Position numbers and translations under genes: made by a program. Source: Gordionus sp. m RMFG-2023 (lineage: Eukaryota > Nematomorpha > Gordioida > Chordodea > Parachordodidae). From it: a stretch of 64,000 nt of DNA. The stretch lies in assembly GCF_954871325.1 (NCBI RefSeq), contig NC_088775.1, positions 13,369,561-13,433,560 of the forward strand, in the 5' to 3' direction. Shown here one piece after another: positions 28,301-36,550 of this stretch (positions are counted from its first letter, which is position 1; each line of letters begins with the position of its first letter). Under the pieces are notes generated by a model that saw only the letters and a list, made by a program, of their open reading frames with translations, did no database searches and was not told the DNA's origin.

Positions 28301-31300
28301 GAGTCATTTTTTTAGGCAATTTCTTATTGTTGATTTCTCGTTATCCTCCTTTCCAATATTTTTTTAGGTTCAAACCGCGCCTCTTATCAATACAATACTT
28401 TATCGATTGCCAATGGATCTAAAACTACTCAACAACCCATCATGAACGATCATTTCGTTTACTCTTCCCATTTCAACTCATCTTACGATTTAAAACAATC
28501 ATCGGCTACGCTACCTCCCAAATCTACCAGACCACTATCCCACCATATCAATGTTAATAGCCCTCAGCCTTATAAGATTAAATTTAGTAACGACAGGGTA
28601 CAGTTTGGTCATCAATCTAATCCTAATAATAATAATAGTAGCGACTTGATCGCTCAAGGCAAAATGAATGCAGGTTTCATGAACACCTTAATGACGAATA
28701 GCCTTAGTATTAACGAGTCGTCACATTTAAAATCCAATATTACCGCCAATAGTTCGACGAGTAAAGATTTCCAGCCTCCTATTGGTTCTTACCCAATATT
28801 CGCTAACAGTCCAATCAGTTTCAACAATAATAATAACTCTCCTATTCCTTACTCCAAGCCTTCATTCACTTTCGCTAACAATCATAAAGTTTTACCTCTT
28901 GGTTACTCGCATCGGCATACCAAGAGCTACAGCCCAGCGATAGATAATCAACATCCGAGCGTGAACGCGTCTAAGTAATTTTAAATATATTTTAAAGAAA
29001 TATTGTATATATTTTTTTTAAATAGAAATCCGCCATATGATTTAGGAAATTATCCTTGCATTAATTATGGCAATAATTATTATAAAGTGGCCGTCCTTCC
29101 TTTTTCGATCGAATCGGAAAACGCATCATCACCGTCAACTTTAGAAAAAGGTAAATATTATACATACGGTATCGCTTTTACGTAACGCGTTTTCTTTCAA
29201 ATTATAGGCCTTCAAAACCACTCTGGTATTTCTTTATCCAACCTAACTTGTTCGAATATCAACAACGAAGCTGTAATTAGGAATTCCGGTAAACCAATTC
29301 CGCAAGATAATTACATTGGAGCCAAGCAAAAAATTCTGTTTTGTCAAGAAATGATGAGTAATAAATTAATTTATATATATGTTAGCGTCAAGTTCAGTAG
29401 ATATGTTATTATTTCAACCTTAAGTCATTTTCTGAGCGCATTGGAGAAAACCTACACTATGATTTAGAAGATTTTGTTATGAACTTTTGAATATAATTTA
29501 TATGGTTTCCATATTATGTAAATTATAAATAATTCAAAATTTAATGACAAAAACAATGTGTAATTTTAAGGTAGAGACTCTAAATATGTTGGAATAAATT
29601 TCCGGTAAAATCAGATTTTTTGAAAACACCCTCAAAATAGGATTTAAGGTTGATAGAATTGACATTATACACTAATTTTTTTAGTTAGCGTTATAATATA
29701 ACGGCTTCTTCGTTGTAAACCAGAAATTTAGAGCACAAAAATACCGGAAAAGTTATGAGTTTAAAATCAATTAATTCTCGCCATTACTAAATTTTTTTTA
29801 GGTTTTTTTTATGATGAGTACATTCATTAATTGATATCTCTTTAAATATGATATTAAGATTTGCAAACTCTTCTTGTATCCCTACATCTTGTTTGTTGAA
29901 CATTTCCAAGAAAATTTTTAAAGTAAAAGTTTTAAAAAACAGCTTTGAGCGTAGGAATATTTTTAAATAATATACTACAATATTATTTAATGCTTTTTTT
30001 GATACGCAGACGAGTTGCACAATAAAGGAGATTTAACGCACGAGGAAAATGAGAAACTGAACGCCCTCATTATGGAATACGAATTTCAAAAGAGGGTTTT
30101 GGAAGAAGAGGAGATGTCGGAAGACGACGAAGCCAATCGATCACCCGATAAATTATTCAATCAAAATGGTTAGGGCTGCTAATAATATATATAATTTTTT
30201 AAAATTTTCTATCAGTAAATATTTAAATAAAGTAACCCTGACCGGAAAATAAATAAATATATAATTTAATTATGTGAAATAGTGCGATCTAGTTTCTAAA
30301 AAAATGCTATGCTATAAATTCTCAAATATATATTTTTTTACAATTTAAGCGTATGTTAAACAATTCTTTATCCCTGAAAATGGACAAAAGATCGATGATT
30401 TTCCTTATAATAATACATATGAAAATTCGGCGGACAACAATATTCAGTTAAATTAACACAAATTTTTGTATAATACCACTCAGTAAAAAAAAATATAGTA
30501 AAATAGTGTGTCCAAATGGAAGAATTTTATGCGAAAAATCTATTTTCAAGCCCTGCCCGAATTTTTATGCTCTGGCCATTTTATTTTGAGAAATTTTATA
30601 AATTGCTACGATGGGAAATTGTAAATATATTATATAATTTTATTTTTTTTATAAATATCGGCTCGGATTTTAAAAAAATTTGACTAATAAGGACCAAGTT
30701 CCTATCAGAGGCAAGTCCTTAATATTACATATGATAAATGATTATTCAATTTAATACCACTTAAAACTCATGTAAACATTTTATTTTTCAGATTGCCAAA
30801 GATCGAAAACTTAGATTTATCCATTAATGTCAAAAACAACGAAAGGAATGATCACAGTTCCGCCAATAAAAACACCACCCCTAATTTTAAACAAGTATAT
30901 ATATATTTTTTTTTATCGGACTAAAATAATTTATGATCTGGTTCAGACTCGGAGATCTTACATATTTTTGCTTCGTTTTCTTGGTGTTAATCATAAATAT
31001 ATTCTTTTAGAAAAAATCCCGAAATTTGTTTTTTCCTTTTTGTCGAAAAATTCCACTATTAAAAAAAAAAAATTTCTCGAATCACATTAGGCTCAAAGCT
31101 ATTTCGGCTCGGATTTTGTTGATTCTGAAATAAATAGTTCGGGCGCACGAGGGCTCTAGTTGTAAACGTTCTCGTTTTTTATAACTTTTTTGCATTTTGA
31201 ATCGTTTTATTTAAAATAATAAAAAAAAATAATTTCCATCTCAAGCCATCATCCTTCGAATACGATAATAACATTAATTCAGCCAAAATATCTGTCAATC

Positions 31301-32791
31301 AATCAAAAACGAATATTGATACTAACCTGAATAAGCCCAGGCCCCCGGACCGATCCTTCGCTTCCTTCAATGCTACCAATTTTATCCACGAAAATTCGAG
31401 CCTAGGAAATGACGATAATCTTGCCGGTAATATCCATTTCACCCAAAAAAATTCGGAATATCAACAGGGTTTTAACAACTTATCTTACACTCCGCTCATT
31501 CAATATAACCATATGAAGGACACCTTGAATCAAAACGAAAATAATAGCTCTAATGTGTTGAAGGCGCCGCAATTTAAACAAACCCCCGTCGTCACCAATC
31601 ATGACATTTTTAGTAATTATACTCGCACTAAAAATCTTCAGGATATCAGTAACTTATATAAACCCGACCTGCAATTATCATCGCACCTTTTTAACAGTGA
31701 AGGAGAACGAGGTTTTTATAATAAAATCCTTATTATTTTTTTGTGCGTATTTATAATTACTACCCTCCCCCACCCCAATTCTAAAAATTTCCTAAAAGCC
31801 TTTTCATTTAAAATATATTAAGGCCCAACTCCCAACTCGAACAATAACAATTATACCCCCGGGGTCATAGGGGCCCAGGAGGTTTACTTAGATCCCCGAG
31901 TTAAACTTCAAATGATGAAACAAAAGCAACAACAGTTACATCACGCCGATAAGATGATAAATGCACCTTTCAATGACAACGAATCTCGCTCGTATACGAG
32001 TGATCATTACAGTAATTATCCTTCCTTTTTTGGATTACTTTTGTTTATTTTAATTTTATTTTTTAAGCATTATTAATTATTCTATTCTATACAAAATTAA
32101 TACAGCTAAAAAGTCTCATTCCCCTACCAAACAATACAATACTTCTCAATTTAATAAAGACACGAATATAACCATACCTGGCAACTCTAATACTATATCA
32201 AATGTCAATCAAAGCGATATAAGCGATCCTTCAAACATGATCGAAAACGACAATAATAGCCCTGAAAGGATGAGTTTTCGCGATAAAATGAAAAAGTTTG
32301 CTCAGGTAGGTTATTTTAAAACTTTTTATTCTTACTATAAAGTGAAAAAGTAACACGTTATCATTACTTTGCAAAAAAGTAACTGAACTGACGTTACTTT
32401 TTTTACAGGACCTCATAATTATATTTTACAGTACTCTACTCATAATTGTAAAACATCGATTTTTCCATATCATTTGGATTTAGTGGGATTTAGAGCTTTA
32501 AAAGTAGTTTTTATCACCCTCAAACAATCATATTTATTTTGTTTTTGATTTTTTCATTTAATAAAGGTATCAGCTTCCAATAATCACTTGATCCCTTCGC
32601 CTTATTATGGCTGTGAAGTCGATAATAACCAACTATCAGACCCCGCTGACCTCTACCATATTAATCAAAATGGTAATAGTCTCTACTCGAAAGAAACTAA
32701 TGTTGGACCCCCGCCGATACATTTAGTCGAAAAGCTTAGAATATCTAAAACTCAGAAAAAGATCGAAGATACACTTTTGCATTTATCCTAA
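281..32791 (+). CDS. AFDN: Afadin/canoe homologue, 28-exon gene lacking its 5' end
   Basis: Cell-junction scaffold that binds Ras/Rap GTPases, nectin tails and F-actin. Exons read by splice sites and phase: 281-471, 1238-1376, 1767-1924, 2409-2556, 3637-3816, 5409-5624, 11917-12023, 12149-12378, 12916-13051, 13415-13511, 13737-14026, 16566-16890, 17173-17540, 17655-17798, 17885-18179, 18871-18998, 19153-19293, 27697-27976, 28368-28974, 29026-29150, 29208-29357, 30010-30168, 30350-30446, 30792-30894, 31246-31711, 31823-32011, 32106-32305, 32567-32791. Every junction keeps phase and the sum is 1,964 codons including the stop, after two bases of a split codon. Domain order RA-FHA-DIL-PDZ-disordered tail with coiled coil is that of afadin. 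The first exon opens with the family motif MPETSFTRSISNPE. Earlier exons (first RA domain) are upstream of the window. The start of exon 2 is the weakest boundary: 1238 fits phase, but its pyrimidine tract is poor. Confidence 0.93.
1767..3816 (+). CDS. AFDN: Afadin second Ras-association domain (3 exons)
   Basis: Exons 1767-1924, 2409-2556 and 3637-3816. The first starts GGMLKIYGESLKPGIPYKT, the diagnostic beginning of afadin RA2, and runs to EPSDYCLFK. The second carries the family's DDxECPL-like strand as EDQESPLALL. The third closes the ubiquitin-like fold with ELFYIGLRPKEYRE and then enters a polar linker. The domain binds GTP-loaded Ras/Rap in characterised family members. An apparently good acceptor near 2852 was not used because the phase and similarity run directly from 2556 to 3637. 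The 2557-3636 intron is AT-rich and holds an 11-C tract at 3495-3505. Confidence 0.9.
4559..4802. mobile_element. Foldback hAT-like MITE (family B), diverged copy
   Basis: Inverted ends TAGTGATGCAAAATCGCTCC and its complement near 4780-4802 surround the recurring core with GCTTGCATAATATTTTTCTGG. The same core occurs at 5933, 23245, 34978, 46318, 47040, 49391 and 59578. The right end carries a short internal duplication of the TTTTTAAATCCTACTC unit. Confidence 0.6.
5003..5305. mobile_element. 303-bp MITE with 9-bp target duplication, carrying a tRNA-like segment
   Basis: The direct repeat GATAGAATC at 4994-5002 and 5306-5314 brackets an element whose ends are GGGTAATGAT and its inverse. A 9-bp target duplication with such ends suggests a Mutator-like (MULE) non-autonomous element. 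Inside, on the minus strand at about 5118-5190, is a tRNA-like segment with an A-box-like TTGGCCTAGTCGG and a B-box-like GGTTCGAATCT. The element lies in the 3817-5408 afadin intron. Confidence 0.65.
5118..5190 (-). repeat. tRNA-derived (SINE-head-like) sequence
   Basis: The minus strand reads TTGGCCTAGTCGGTTAAG (A-box-like), then about 30 bases, then GGTTCGAATCT (B-box-like). A close relative lies on the plus strand at 34163-34232. The acceptor stem does not pair convincingly, so I call it tRNA-derived rather than a functional tRNA gene. Confidence 0.5.
5409..12378 (+). CDS. AFDN: Afadin FHA domain (3 exons split by a 6.3 kb intron)
   Basis: Exon 5409-5624 encodes a polar linker and then HPVLIELNP, the first FHA strand. 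The 6.3 kb intron follows. Exon 11917-12023 completes ELNPD and encodes HHLISNVIEIGCEYPTDSG, matching the strand and loop before the phosphopeptide-binding face. Exon 12149-12378 encodes GDGIFPKHC, then a conserved hydrophobic pattern ending in KFGINHSFRFL, corresponding to afadin's VQFGASHVFKF. All junction phases agree (1/2, 0/0). FHA domains usually bind phosphothreonine peptides, but afadin's is atypical and I see no clear Ser-Arg phosphate-binding motif here. The intron hosts the elements at 5643-7860 and 8004-11822. Confidence 0.9.
5933..6145. mobile_element. Foldback hAT-like MITE (family B) nested in the long-TIR element
   Basis: The termini TAGTGTTGTTAAATGGCTC and the inverse ending CAACACTA are flanked by a perfect 8-bp duplication CTCTAAAG (5925-5932 and 6146-6153). 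Removing the insert restores continuity with the opposite arm of the host element near 7570. This is the best-preserved copy of the family and defines its ends. Eight-base duplications are typical of hAT elements. Confidence 0.85.
6750..7160 (+). CDS. Unidentified 136-codon frame inside the long-TIR element
   Basis: The open frame lies in the unique centre of the 5643-7860 element, first possible start TTG at 6750, and stays open some way upstream. The predicted product is polar with a CSSCRQKL (CxxC) motif near residue 65, a later HLCEKKY and a lysine-rich C terminus (KKYSKKKISRVKK). The cysteine/histidine pairs could bind zinc and the basic tail could bind DNA, which would suit a transposon protein, but I recognise no family. 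It may be one exon of a longer gene or chance. Confidence 0.3.
   Translation: MESAKTYIIGADQLKFYSISQMDEPNIKMFQPIYSTETCLLSQESKKDSTLDDPEKFTIQFRYVCSSCRQKLANISYTSNENIDIDSPPHIINQEAIDNINISLQSNGESLIKRKHLCEKKYSKKKISRVKKSFND
8446..9403 (+). pseudogene. piggyBac transposase 5' half, partial inverted copy
   Basis: Fragments on the plus strand read MNCGNITNDSEDSNL (8446), a central piece with KVADVMTLKRW and FIHINDNDKF (8913-9116), then ICVDEQIIPYKG (first catalytic Asp region of DDE_Tnp_1_7) and HNFGVYSGK ... NYKLFF/DNWF (second Asp region). The frame is broken several times by stops and frameshifts. The copy ends at 9403, before the GGVDxxD block, so it never had a C terminus here. It parallels the minus-strand copy at 10438-11380. 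Confidence 0.75.
9697..11380 (-). pseudogene. piggyBac transposase, near full length but broken
   Basis: Minus strand. The N-terminal pieces mirror the left copy (KVADVMTLKRW at 10727-10930). The C-terminal half stays readable from about 10430 to 9697: TVRGNRLPNINFP, then SVKWLDNRAVTLLSTF (the 'KWxDxRxVxxLST' block), then the hallmark GGVDVMDSLLSLYR near 10140 (third catalytic Asp), followed by a cysteine-containing tail. Frameshifts and stops interrupt the 5' half, so it looks inactive. The terminus lies at 9404. Confidence 0.8.
12916..13511 (+). CDS. AFDN: Afadin linker between FHA and DIL domains (2 exons)
   Basis: Exons 12916-13051 and 13415-13511. They encode serine/asparagine-rich, charged linker sequence ending ENLPAFLDISPDG, which corresponds to afadin's short conserved stretch before the DIL domain (...LPASIEF...). 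Phases fit on both sides: AG|A at the start, CTA|CAA between, G|TC at the end. The acceptor at 13414 has a strong pyrimidine tract. An 11-C tract sits in the preceding intron at 12807-12817. Confidence 0.82.
13737..18179 (+). CDS. AFDN: Afadin DIL (dilute) domain (5 exons)
   Basis: Exons 13737-14026, 16566-16890, 17173-17540, 17655-17798, 17885-18179. Landmarks in order: SSFKLSPAYLVYLCCRHYY (afadin FKLSPTYVLYMACRY), SHRDNPIILTFWTANLSEI (FWMANASELL), the FKYL helix, LMNMLKQHRLNASITIQIF (RVNAALTIQLF), WSEIHGLELSAENQLVRIVQ, STCFNLNSLQIYTIM, ELVERVVNIAHNTTDELL and FPEDGFSFDAVKNVPGGL. The last exon ends at 18179 (AAG G|gtttgg), which keeps phase with 18871. Reading on gives an unrelated tail and a stop. 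DIL domains are all-helical, as in class V myosin tails. The first intron contains the transposon stack at 14229-16030. Confidence 0.93.
14229..16030. mobile_element. hAT-like element interrupted by a pogo-like relic
   Basis: The ends read TTAGTGAAGGTCACATCGG on the left and, inverted, AAGTGAAGGCAAACGG on the right. Both arms have related 'ccaaaccgaac' / 'ctaaaccaac' phrases. Removing 14405-15699 leaves about 500 bases with these inverted ends, so the pogo-like relic landed inside an older MITE. I see no clean target duplication for the outer element. Confidence 0.45.
14405..15699 (-). mobile_element. Pogo/Tigger-like (Tc1/mariner) transposon relic missing its catalytic core
   Basis: The inverted ends GGGGAGACCGGGGTAAAAC and GTTACCCCG...GCTTTACCCCGGTCTCCCC are flanked by TA (14403-14404 and 15700-15701). 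On the minus strand from 15235 the relic reads MRNYKRKTTFRD, then KIPDTTLRRRYKNG, a psq-type helix-turn-helix as in pogo/Tigger transposases, with one internal stop. At about 14825-14760 it reads EWLKCTMCLEWAHSKC, the CxxC...HxxC finger found at the C terminus of many such transposases. Only about 250 bases separate the two, so the DDE catalytic domain (normally about 200 residues) has been deleted. Confidence 0.75.
18871..27976 (+). CDS. AFDN: Afadin post-DIL segment and PDZ domain, split by an 8.4 kb intron
   Basis: Exons 18871-18998, 19153-19293, 27697-27976. The first encodes LAQLIILPPT...GSWNVHF, matching afadin's CRLIPHTRSPGTWTIYF. The second ends with VKTVTITKTDKCLGLSIVAAQ, the PDZ first strands with a GLSI carboxylate-binding loop. 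After the 8.4 kb intron, exon 27697 encodes TSPLSE and then LGIYVKAVVRGGAAQLAG, AGDRILTVNGISLIGV and AAKIMTRAGPVITL. The acceptor at 27695-27696 rather than 27711-27712 is chosen because it alone keeps phase 0 and gives exactly the six residues seen in other afadins at this position. In the family this PDZ binds nectin C termini. Confidence 0.93.
20188..20407. mobile_element. Foldback MITE (family C)
   Basis: The ends TTAGACTGACAATG and inverse CGGCAGTCTAAATTAA surround two inverted copies of 'acaaatcagctga' / 'tcaactgatttgt' and the block TTCAAAATGCATTTTAATTAATG. The same blocks recur in the element at 62582-62762. It lies in the afadin PDZ intron. Confidence 0.5.
20434..20985. mobile_element. 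Probable hAT-type MITE, about 0.55 kb
   Basis: It begins CAGGGTTGGGCAGG, a terminus style common in hAT elements, and ends with inverse-like CCCCATCTCAACC. Both halves carry 'agtatct' phrases in inverted orientation (AAAGTATCTTTATC on the left; GATACTATTTT on the right). A target duplication is not clear. Confidence 0.4.
23245..23449. mobile_element. Foldback hAT-like MITE (family B)
   Basis: Flanked by the perfect 8-bp duplication CTTAAAAT (23237-23244 and 23450-23457). The interior has the family core in both orientations: AATATTACGCAAGCCTCGAG and GGCTTGCGTAATATTTTTTGG. The ends are eroded relative to the 5933 copy. Confidence 0.75.
24044..26455 (+). CDS. Unidentified 803-residue protein, single exon nested in an afadin intron
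   Basis: I do not recognise this protein. The ATG at 24044 is preceded by an in-frame TAG at 24026-24028 and the frame is open for 803 codons, far beyond chance in DNA this AT-rich. The product is polar and probably mostly disordered (Asn/Ser/Lys-rich), with no signal peptide or membrane segment. Visible features: an N-terminal aromatic/acidic block (WAKVLDLNYDLDKLFF), three short IPI-type motifs (IPIPV at 314 and 359, IPIIVEP at 419), a tandem NQPSPS repeat near 628, an acidic-serine patch (FTDEDSSDFSS), and cysteines near the C terminus. It lies on the same strand as afadin, wholly inside the 19294-27696 intron. It could be a nested gene, a retrogene or an alternative terminal exon of afadin. 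Confidence 0.8.
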   Translation: MWAKVLDLNYDLDKLFFDMSSHAFKSDFWNHKSHFSNGPYDSGNFLNKSNDFSSNSSSLNAESFFNNRNRRDPNHTFTRQVIRYFTLMKDKLRGNNGKLCKNERFQYFRCDNQQLNFGREDRYTENYGQNVYSQQVNLPNQKVECQSYMSSAQAIKKLHLQCMEKNECKDVRSYSETRVGHVNYNGGYSNIHEVPTQVNAEGLANTQKVPLFTHNIFGHGEISAIQISSRNYKKSNQPPNRLKIESYLSDNRQMSLHEQCLPTTNYGAKNDRQTSKNTILSENKIHSSISADSDSFILAPVCKDKVNHCQLSNIPIPVHFVKNKTHGKFNYNNDIINFPSVFGNNSPDIHGLAYRPEYIPIPVQIINDRANRDKFFHSPFSPARVTKKSRLNNYSLKRSQPTSRPHNFKKNCCQVKSTIPIIVEPDSDVLSSNENINTLVSRNVPASSLEIKEIVNPSRNKHADNILPDTLSVPNLNSSTKKSRNGSLRDKFWGETSSFSEFNHEGKVKKIFGFYKSTKSSLTNRAAFEKTRESSLVNKTSEIQPKLLIRYPNLKACVIDENIYEKVDKFQDHMYTLPLKISHSEASHNNSQKNYSNARSSVIGGSFTDEDSSDFSSITSVLSVSDCNQPSPSNQPSPSNQPTLKRKDSPDNISCNSTTVKITNEHNKNFSPSKYQNIDQQSYITQSVIKNLNMDVIKSDWKPKPVINSNIKSWLDNNQRAPFSKEEYKCHMSNCKLFTSTDVKKISCNLKYLEAGDLLIPPRLMPSIQKKPVTKKPLFSNVTVTIKKSNNSFSHFFIPVICR
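28368..29357 (+). CDS. AFDN: Afadin post-PDZ disordered region (3 exons)
   Basis: Exons 28368-28974, 29026-29150 and 29208-29357, separated by introns of only 51 and 57 bases, the shortest in the gene. The sequence is rich in Ser, Asn, Pro and Tyr (for example TLPPKSTRPLSHH and runs of Asn), as expected for the poorly conserved proline-rich and serine-rich middle of afadin. No known domain is visible. All phases agree. The 607-base exon is the largest in the gene. Confidence 0.85.
30010..30446 (+). CDS. AFDN: Afadin conserved coiled-coil/acidic segment (2 exons)
   Basis: Exon 30010-30168 encodes LTHEENEKLNALIMEYEFQK followed by RVLEEEEMSEDDEA. This matches afadin's conserved 'SAEESDRLRKLMLEWQFQKRLQE' helix and its acidic run, and confirms the gene's identity well beyond the PDZ domain. 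Exon 30350-30446 adds a short polar stretch. If its donor at 30447 is skipped the frame ends at a TAA around 30454, so a shorter isoform is conceivable. Confidence 0.88.
30792..32791 (+). CDS. AFDN: Afadin C-terminal tail and stop (5 exons)
   Basis: Exons 30792-30894, 31246-31711, 31823-32011, 32106-32305 and 32567-32791. The tail is Asn/Ser-rich. It contains TPGVIGAQEVYLDPRVK followed by a Gln/Lys-rich helix, then PERMSFRDKMKKFAQ, which matches the conserved C-terminal block of afadin (LTFKERQRLFSQ). The last exon ends KLRISKTQKKIEDTLLHLS and a TAA at 32789. In vertebrates the C-terminal part includes F-actin binding sequence, which I infer but cannot see directly. Confidence 0.88.
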
Positions 32792-32798
32792 AATTCTT

Positions 32799-32804
32799 AA
32801 TAAA
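32799..32804 (+). terminator. Polyadenylation signal of the afadin gene
   Basis: A canonical AATAAA lies eight bases after the stop codon. The 3' UTR would be very short if this signal is used. Other weaker AT-rich candidates follow downstream. Confidence 0.55.
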
Positions 32805-34140
32805 TAATACCTATAAAATAATATATTTAAAACACAAACATTTGTTTCATCTTTTTTTAATAATTTAGTTACATCGGGAAAAGAAATTAAGCAAAATTAT
32901 TATAATTTTTTTTAGAAAAATAATAAAGTTTAAAAAAATTTTGCAAATAACAAAAAAACTTTTTATTTTTTTTAGTAATATTCGATTTATAGAATTTATT
33001 TATATTATATATGTTTTTTTATACCCGAATATTTTATATATATATTATGAATAACGCGATAGCACTTTTATGAAAGGGAAAATATTTTTTTTCTCTCAAA
33101 TTTTATACCAAACTGTTATATATAAAATATTTATGTTTCCATCCATTTTTTAAAAAATAAATCTCATTTTTTTTAAAAAAAAACATTGTATTAGATCGTT
33201 CCAATATCAAAACATCATTTACTACTTATAAAGCTATTTTTTTATAAATGTCTTTCAGATTCGTATTTGGTATTAATGTTAACATGCATTCCTCAATTTT
33301 TATACATTTTATTTTTGGAATGAAAAGAAAATAACCATGATTTTATATCAATTCTTTTTCATATTATAATTTGTACAAAAAGCATTTTTTTATACTCCAC
33401 CATTATGGATTCATATAATAAATAAATATTATTTTTTTTACAAAATGTTATTTTTTTTATATTTTTAATATTTCTACTTTTATCCGTTTATCTTTAACTC
33501 CGCAAAGGATTCATTTAATTATAAATCTGATTATAGATATTTTATTATTATGAAATATTCAACATGCTTTTTATAATTTTTTATATTATAATATATTAAA
33601 TAAATATAATTTTGTCGAATATTATTTAATTTTTGTTGGCAAAATATAATATAATAAGATAAATTTAATATTTAATTATTTAACAAATTTATCTCCCATA
33701 AATAATTATAAAAAAATCTAAACCTTTTTATTTCAACACTAAAAAGTTGATTTGGCCTCAGGATTATAAAAATTTACATTGATTTCTAGTAAGTACTCTA
33801 CTGTTTGATAAAATCCTTAAATATTTTCTTTGAAGAACAAATTATTAGAAATGCCAATATCTTTTGTTAGAAAATCTTTTATAAGTAAATCTTTTGAATT
33901 TTCATGCATAGAAACTTTTCAAAGTAAAGTTAAAAAATCTTAATTGATCCAAAGTATTTTAATTTTGGGAAAGTCAAATCTTTAAATTATCGCTGACTGT
34001 TTAAAATTATCTACTGTTTTTTTAAATATAAATTTTCCTACATTTGGTTATAGTTGTATAATGGTCATTGTTAATATAACATGCGATATTGAATCAACCA
34101 AAATTTGATGTGATTGAGTTAACCATTTTATAATATTTTT
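32805..34140. other. AT-rich intergenic stretch
   Basis: No exon-like frame, conserved motif or repeat with recognisable ends was seen. Poly-T/poly-A runs and short TA tracts dominate. This is the downstream flank of the afadin gene. Confidence 0.5.
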
Positions 34141-34162
34141 ATTTTAAAAAATAGTCATTTTC

Positions 34163-34232
34163 GCTAAACCTCTGGCCTAGTTGGTTGAGTACGTGTATCT
34201 CAATTCTATAGTTTTGGGTTCGAATTCAGTAG
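34163..34232 (+). repeat. tRNA-derived (SINE-head-like) sequence
   Basis: TGGCCTAGTTGGTTGAGTAC (A-box-like) and GGGTTCGAATTC (B-box-like) are about 30 bases apart. It is closely related to the minus-strand copy at 5118-5190 (shared GTGTATCTCAA / GTGTATCTTAA segment). The stems are not convincing, so it is probably a SINE head. Confidence 0.5.
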
Positions 34233-34380
34233 GTACCATGTTATTTTCTGTAACCAACTAGGTCATATGAGAGATACATAGAATATCGGAAATGGACGCG
34301 CGATTCCCTTTCTTAATTTTTAAAATAATTGGTTGTTATTTATCAAATTTGGCTGTTATATAGTAAATTGCTTTATTCAC

Positions 34381-34750
34381 TAGTGATCTGCATCGGGCCT
34401 AATTTTTCAGGCCCGGCCCGAAATTTTATTCAAAAAAGTTTTGCCGGCCCGAACCCGAATTTTTTTAAAAAAAATTTAACGACCCGACCCGGTCCGAATT
34501 TATTTAATTACTCAAAATAAAAGACATGTTATATCGTTTAGTTTCAATAAATAAAATCAAATATTTTTATTTTACATAAAAACTTCAATATAAAATTGAT
34601 GAATTTAGATATATTTTTAAAAAAATTCAAGGTCCGACCCCACCCAGCCCGAATTTTTTAAAAAATATTAGGCCCAGCCCGAAACCGATTATTTTAAATA
34701 GAATTAGGCACGAAGCCCGTTCGGGCCGGGCTTAACTTTGCAGATCTCTA
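34381..34750. mobile_element. hAT-type MITE (family A), GC-island copy 1
   Basis: The ends are TAGTGATCTGCA and inverse TGCAGATCTCTA. TATTCACT-like flanks recur on both sides. The interior is dominated by repeated CCCGGCCCGAA / CGGGCCGGGC phrases separated by AT-rich spacer, very unlike the surrounding DNA. Sister copies lie at 39327, 43843 and 55012, with partial relics near 22580 and 38435. Confidence 0.8.
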
Positions 34751-34977
34751 TTCACTGCGATATTTAATGTTAATCTTATATTACACAAATGGAAATGTGC
34801 CCTTATATATCGATTGGCTCATCTTTTTGCCATTTTTAAAAAATCTTTTTAAATTGTATACTCTCATCTATCCAATAATCCCTATTAAGAATATGATGAG
34901 CTCATGATTGATTGAGTTTACTAATAGTATTTTTTTAAAATTTCGTTTAAGGCTATTTTTTATATTGTATGTCTTTT

Positions 34978-35162
34978 AAACGGCCTATTTGGGTCGATTT
35001 TTAAAAACGGCCCGATTATGATTTTAGCTAAACTGTAAATTATATTATATAATCCTCGAGGTTTGGCAGAGGTGAAACCTTTCTACCATCTATAAGCAAA
35101 ATCTTGTGGCTTATATATCATTTTAGCTAGAATCTAAATCGAGCCGTTTTTAAAAATCACTA
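34978..35162. mobile_element. Foldback MITE (family B), diverged copy
   Basis: The inverted pair GGTCGATTTTTAAAAACGGCC ... GAGCCGTTTTTAAAAATC surrounds the family core with CTATAAGCAAAATCTTGTGGC. The outer ends are eroded and no target duplication was found. Confidence 0.5.
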
Positions 35163-36550
35163 GAATTTATATTTCGAACCGATCAGATGCCCTTATTAGG
35201 AAATAGGTCTGATTTGATCCCACATAAAATAGGATTCGATTTGGAAAATAAAGTTATTATGATTTACTAATTTCTCAATAAAAATTATAAACTCTTGAAG
35301 GAAAAAAAAATGATGTAAGACGAGGGATAGGTCCAAATACATTTTAAAACTAATGATGGCCCATTAGTTGAGTTAGTTCGGAAGATAGATGAAGGATTCA
35401 TCTGTATACTTAATTTAAAAAAATACCATACATCAAACCAAGTAACATTTTTTTAAATATAAAATGTAGCCTTCAAAGATGTGAGGAAAAGGGAGTGGGT
35501 AACTTTCCGTTCCGCTTAAGCTCTTTTTATTAATTTTAAAAGAGTCCTTTCTACGTTAAAGAATATCAATTGAGACCTGTGTGTCTTCATTGTATATTTT
35601 AATACAAATCAGCTGAAGAAATCTTTTTTTATATAAATACCAAAAGGGTGTGTAACCAGCTTTTTTGTATCTATGCACATACATTTAAAAATTCAATTAA
35701 TCATCATTATGGTATGCATAATATAGAAGAATACATAAATATTATAGAACATAATTATTATTTTTATAAATATGATATGACTTTGTTTTTAGTAACCGCA
35801 AACAAGTGCAATTTAAATCAACTCTATATTATAATGAAATAGAATTAGGAAAATATAAAAAAATTTAATAAAAATTTTACACATTTCTAATAATTCAAAT
35901 AATGTCATATTTTCTCATTTTTATATGAATTATTTTTATGTAAATAGTATATTTATATCAATAAAACACTGTCCATGAAAATAATGCAATTATTAATTAT
36001 ATTATGAAAATAATTGAATCTATAAACTCCGGTTTGGGACTTGTTGGCGCAAAATATGACTTTTATTTGAATCAATGTTGAGAAAAAAATGATTAATATT
36101 TTAAACTTTATCAATTTATAAAGTATTATACGTGTTTGAGCTATCTCAGGTATTTTATAAATTCAAATAAAACAATTATTTTAGGACCCATGAAGATTTT
36201 TACAAAAATTGTGCAGAACTGGTCCTCCTTACATATTATGGACAAAGTAAGAATTAAAGTTACACTTGATGGTTATACCTAAGGTTGTATAATCCGCCAC
36301 TGATTTGTATTTTAAATTCCTAAATCAGATTCCGAATTTGTTATTTTTTGAGCCAGGTTCTAGGGCCGCAATTAGGATTTCTCCATTGGATTATGTTCCA
36401 CTTATTTTAGATCTTTATATTATATTTTTTATAAAAGTAATTTTGGGCTTCCACTTTTTTTTAATAAAAATGCATTTTTTTTCTAGGAATTTTACAAAGC
36501 CGATTTTTTAAAATTATTAACTTTTACTCATTTTTCTTTTAAATTATATT

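Noticed and set aside
34329-34520. Arg/Pro/Gly-containing frames over the GC-rich MITE
   Set aside because: Produced by the GC words of the family A repeat; the same apparent peptides recur in each copy and are not genes.
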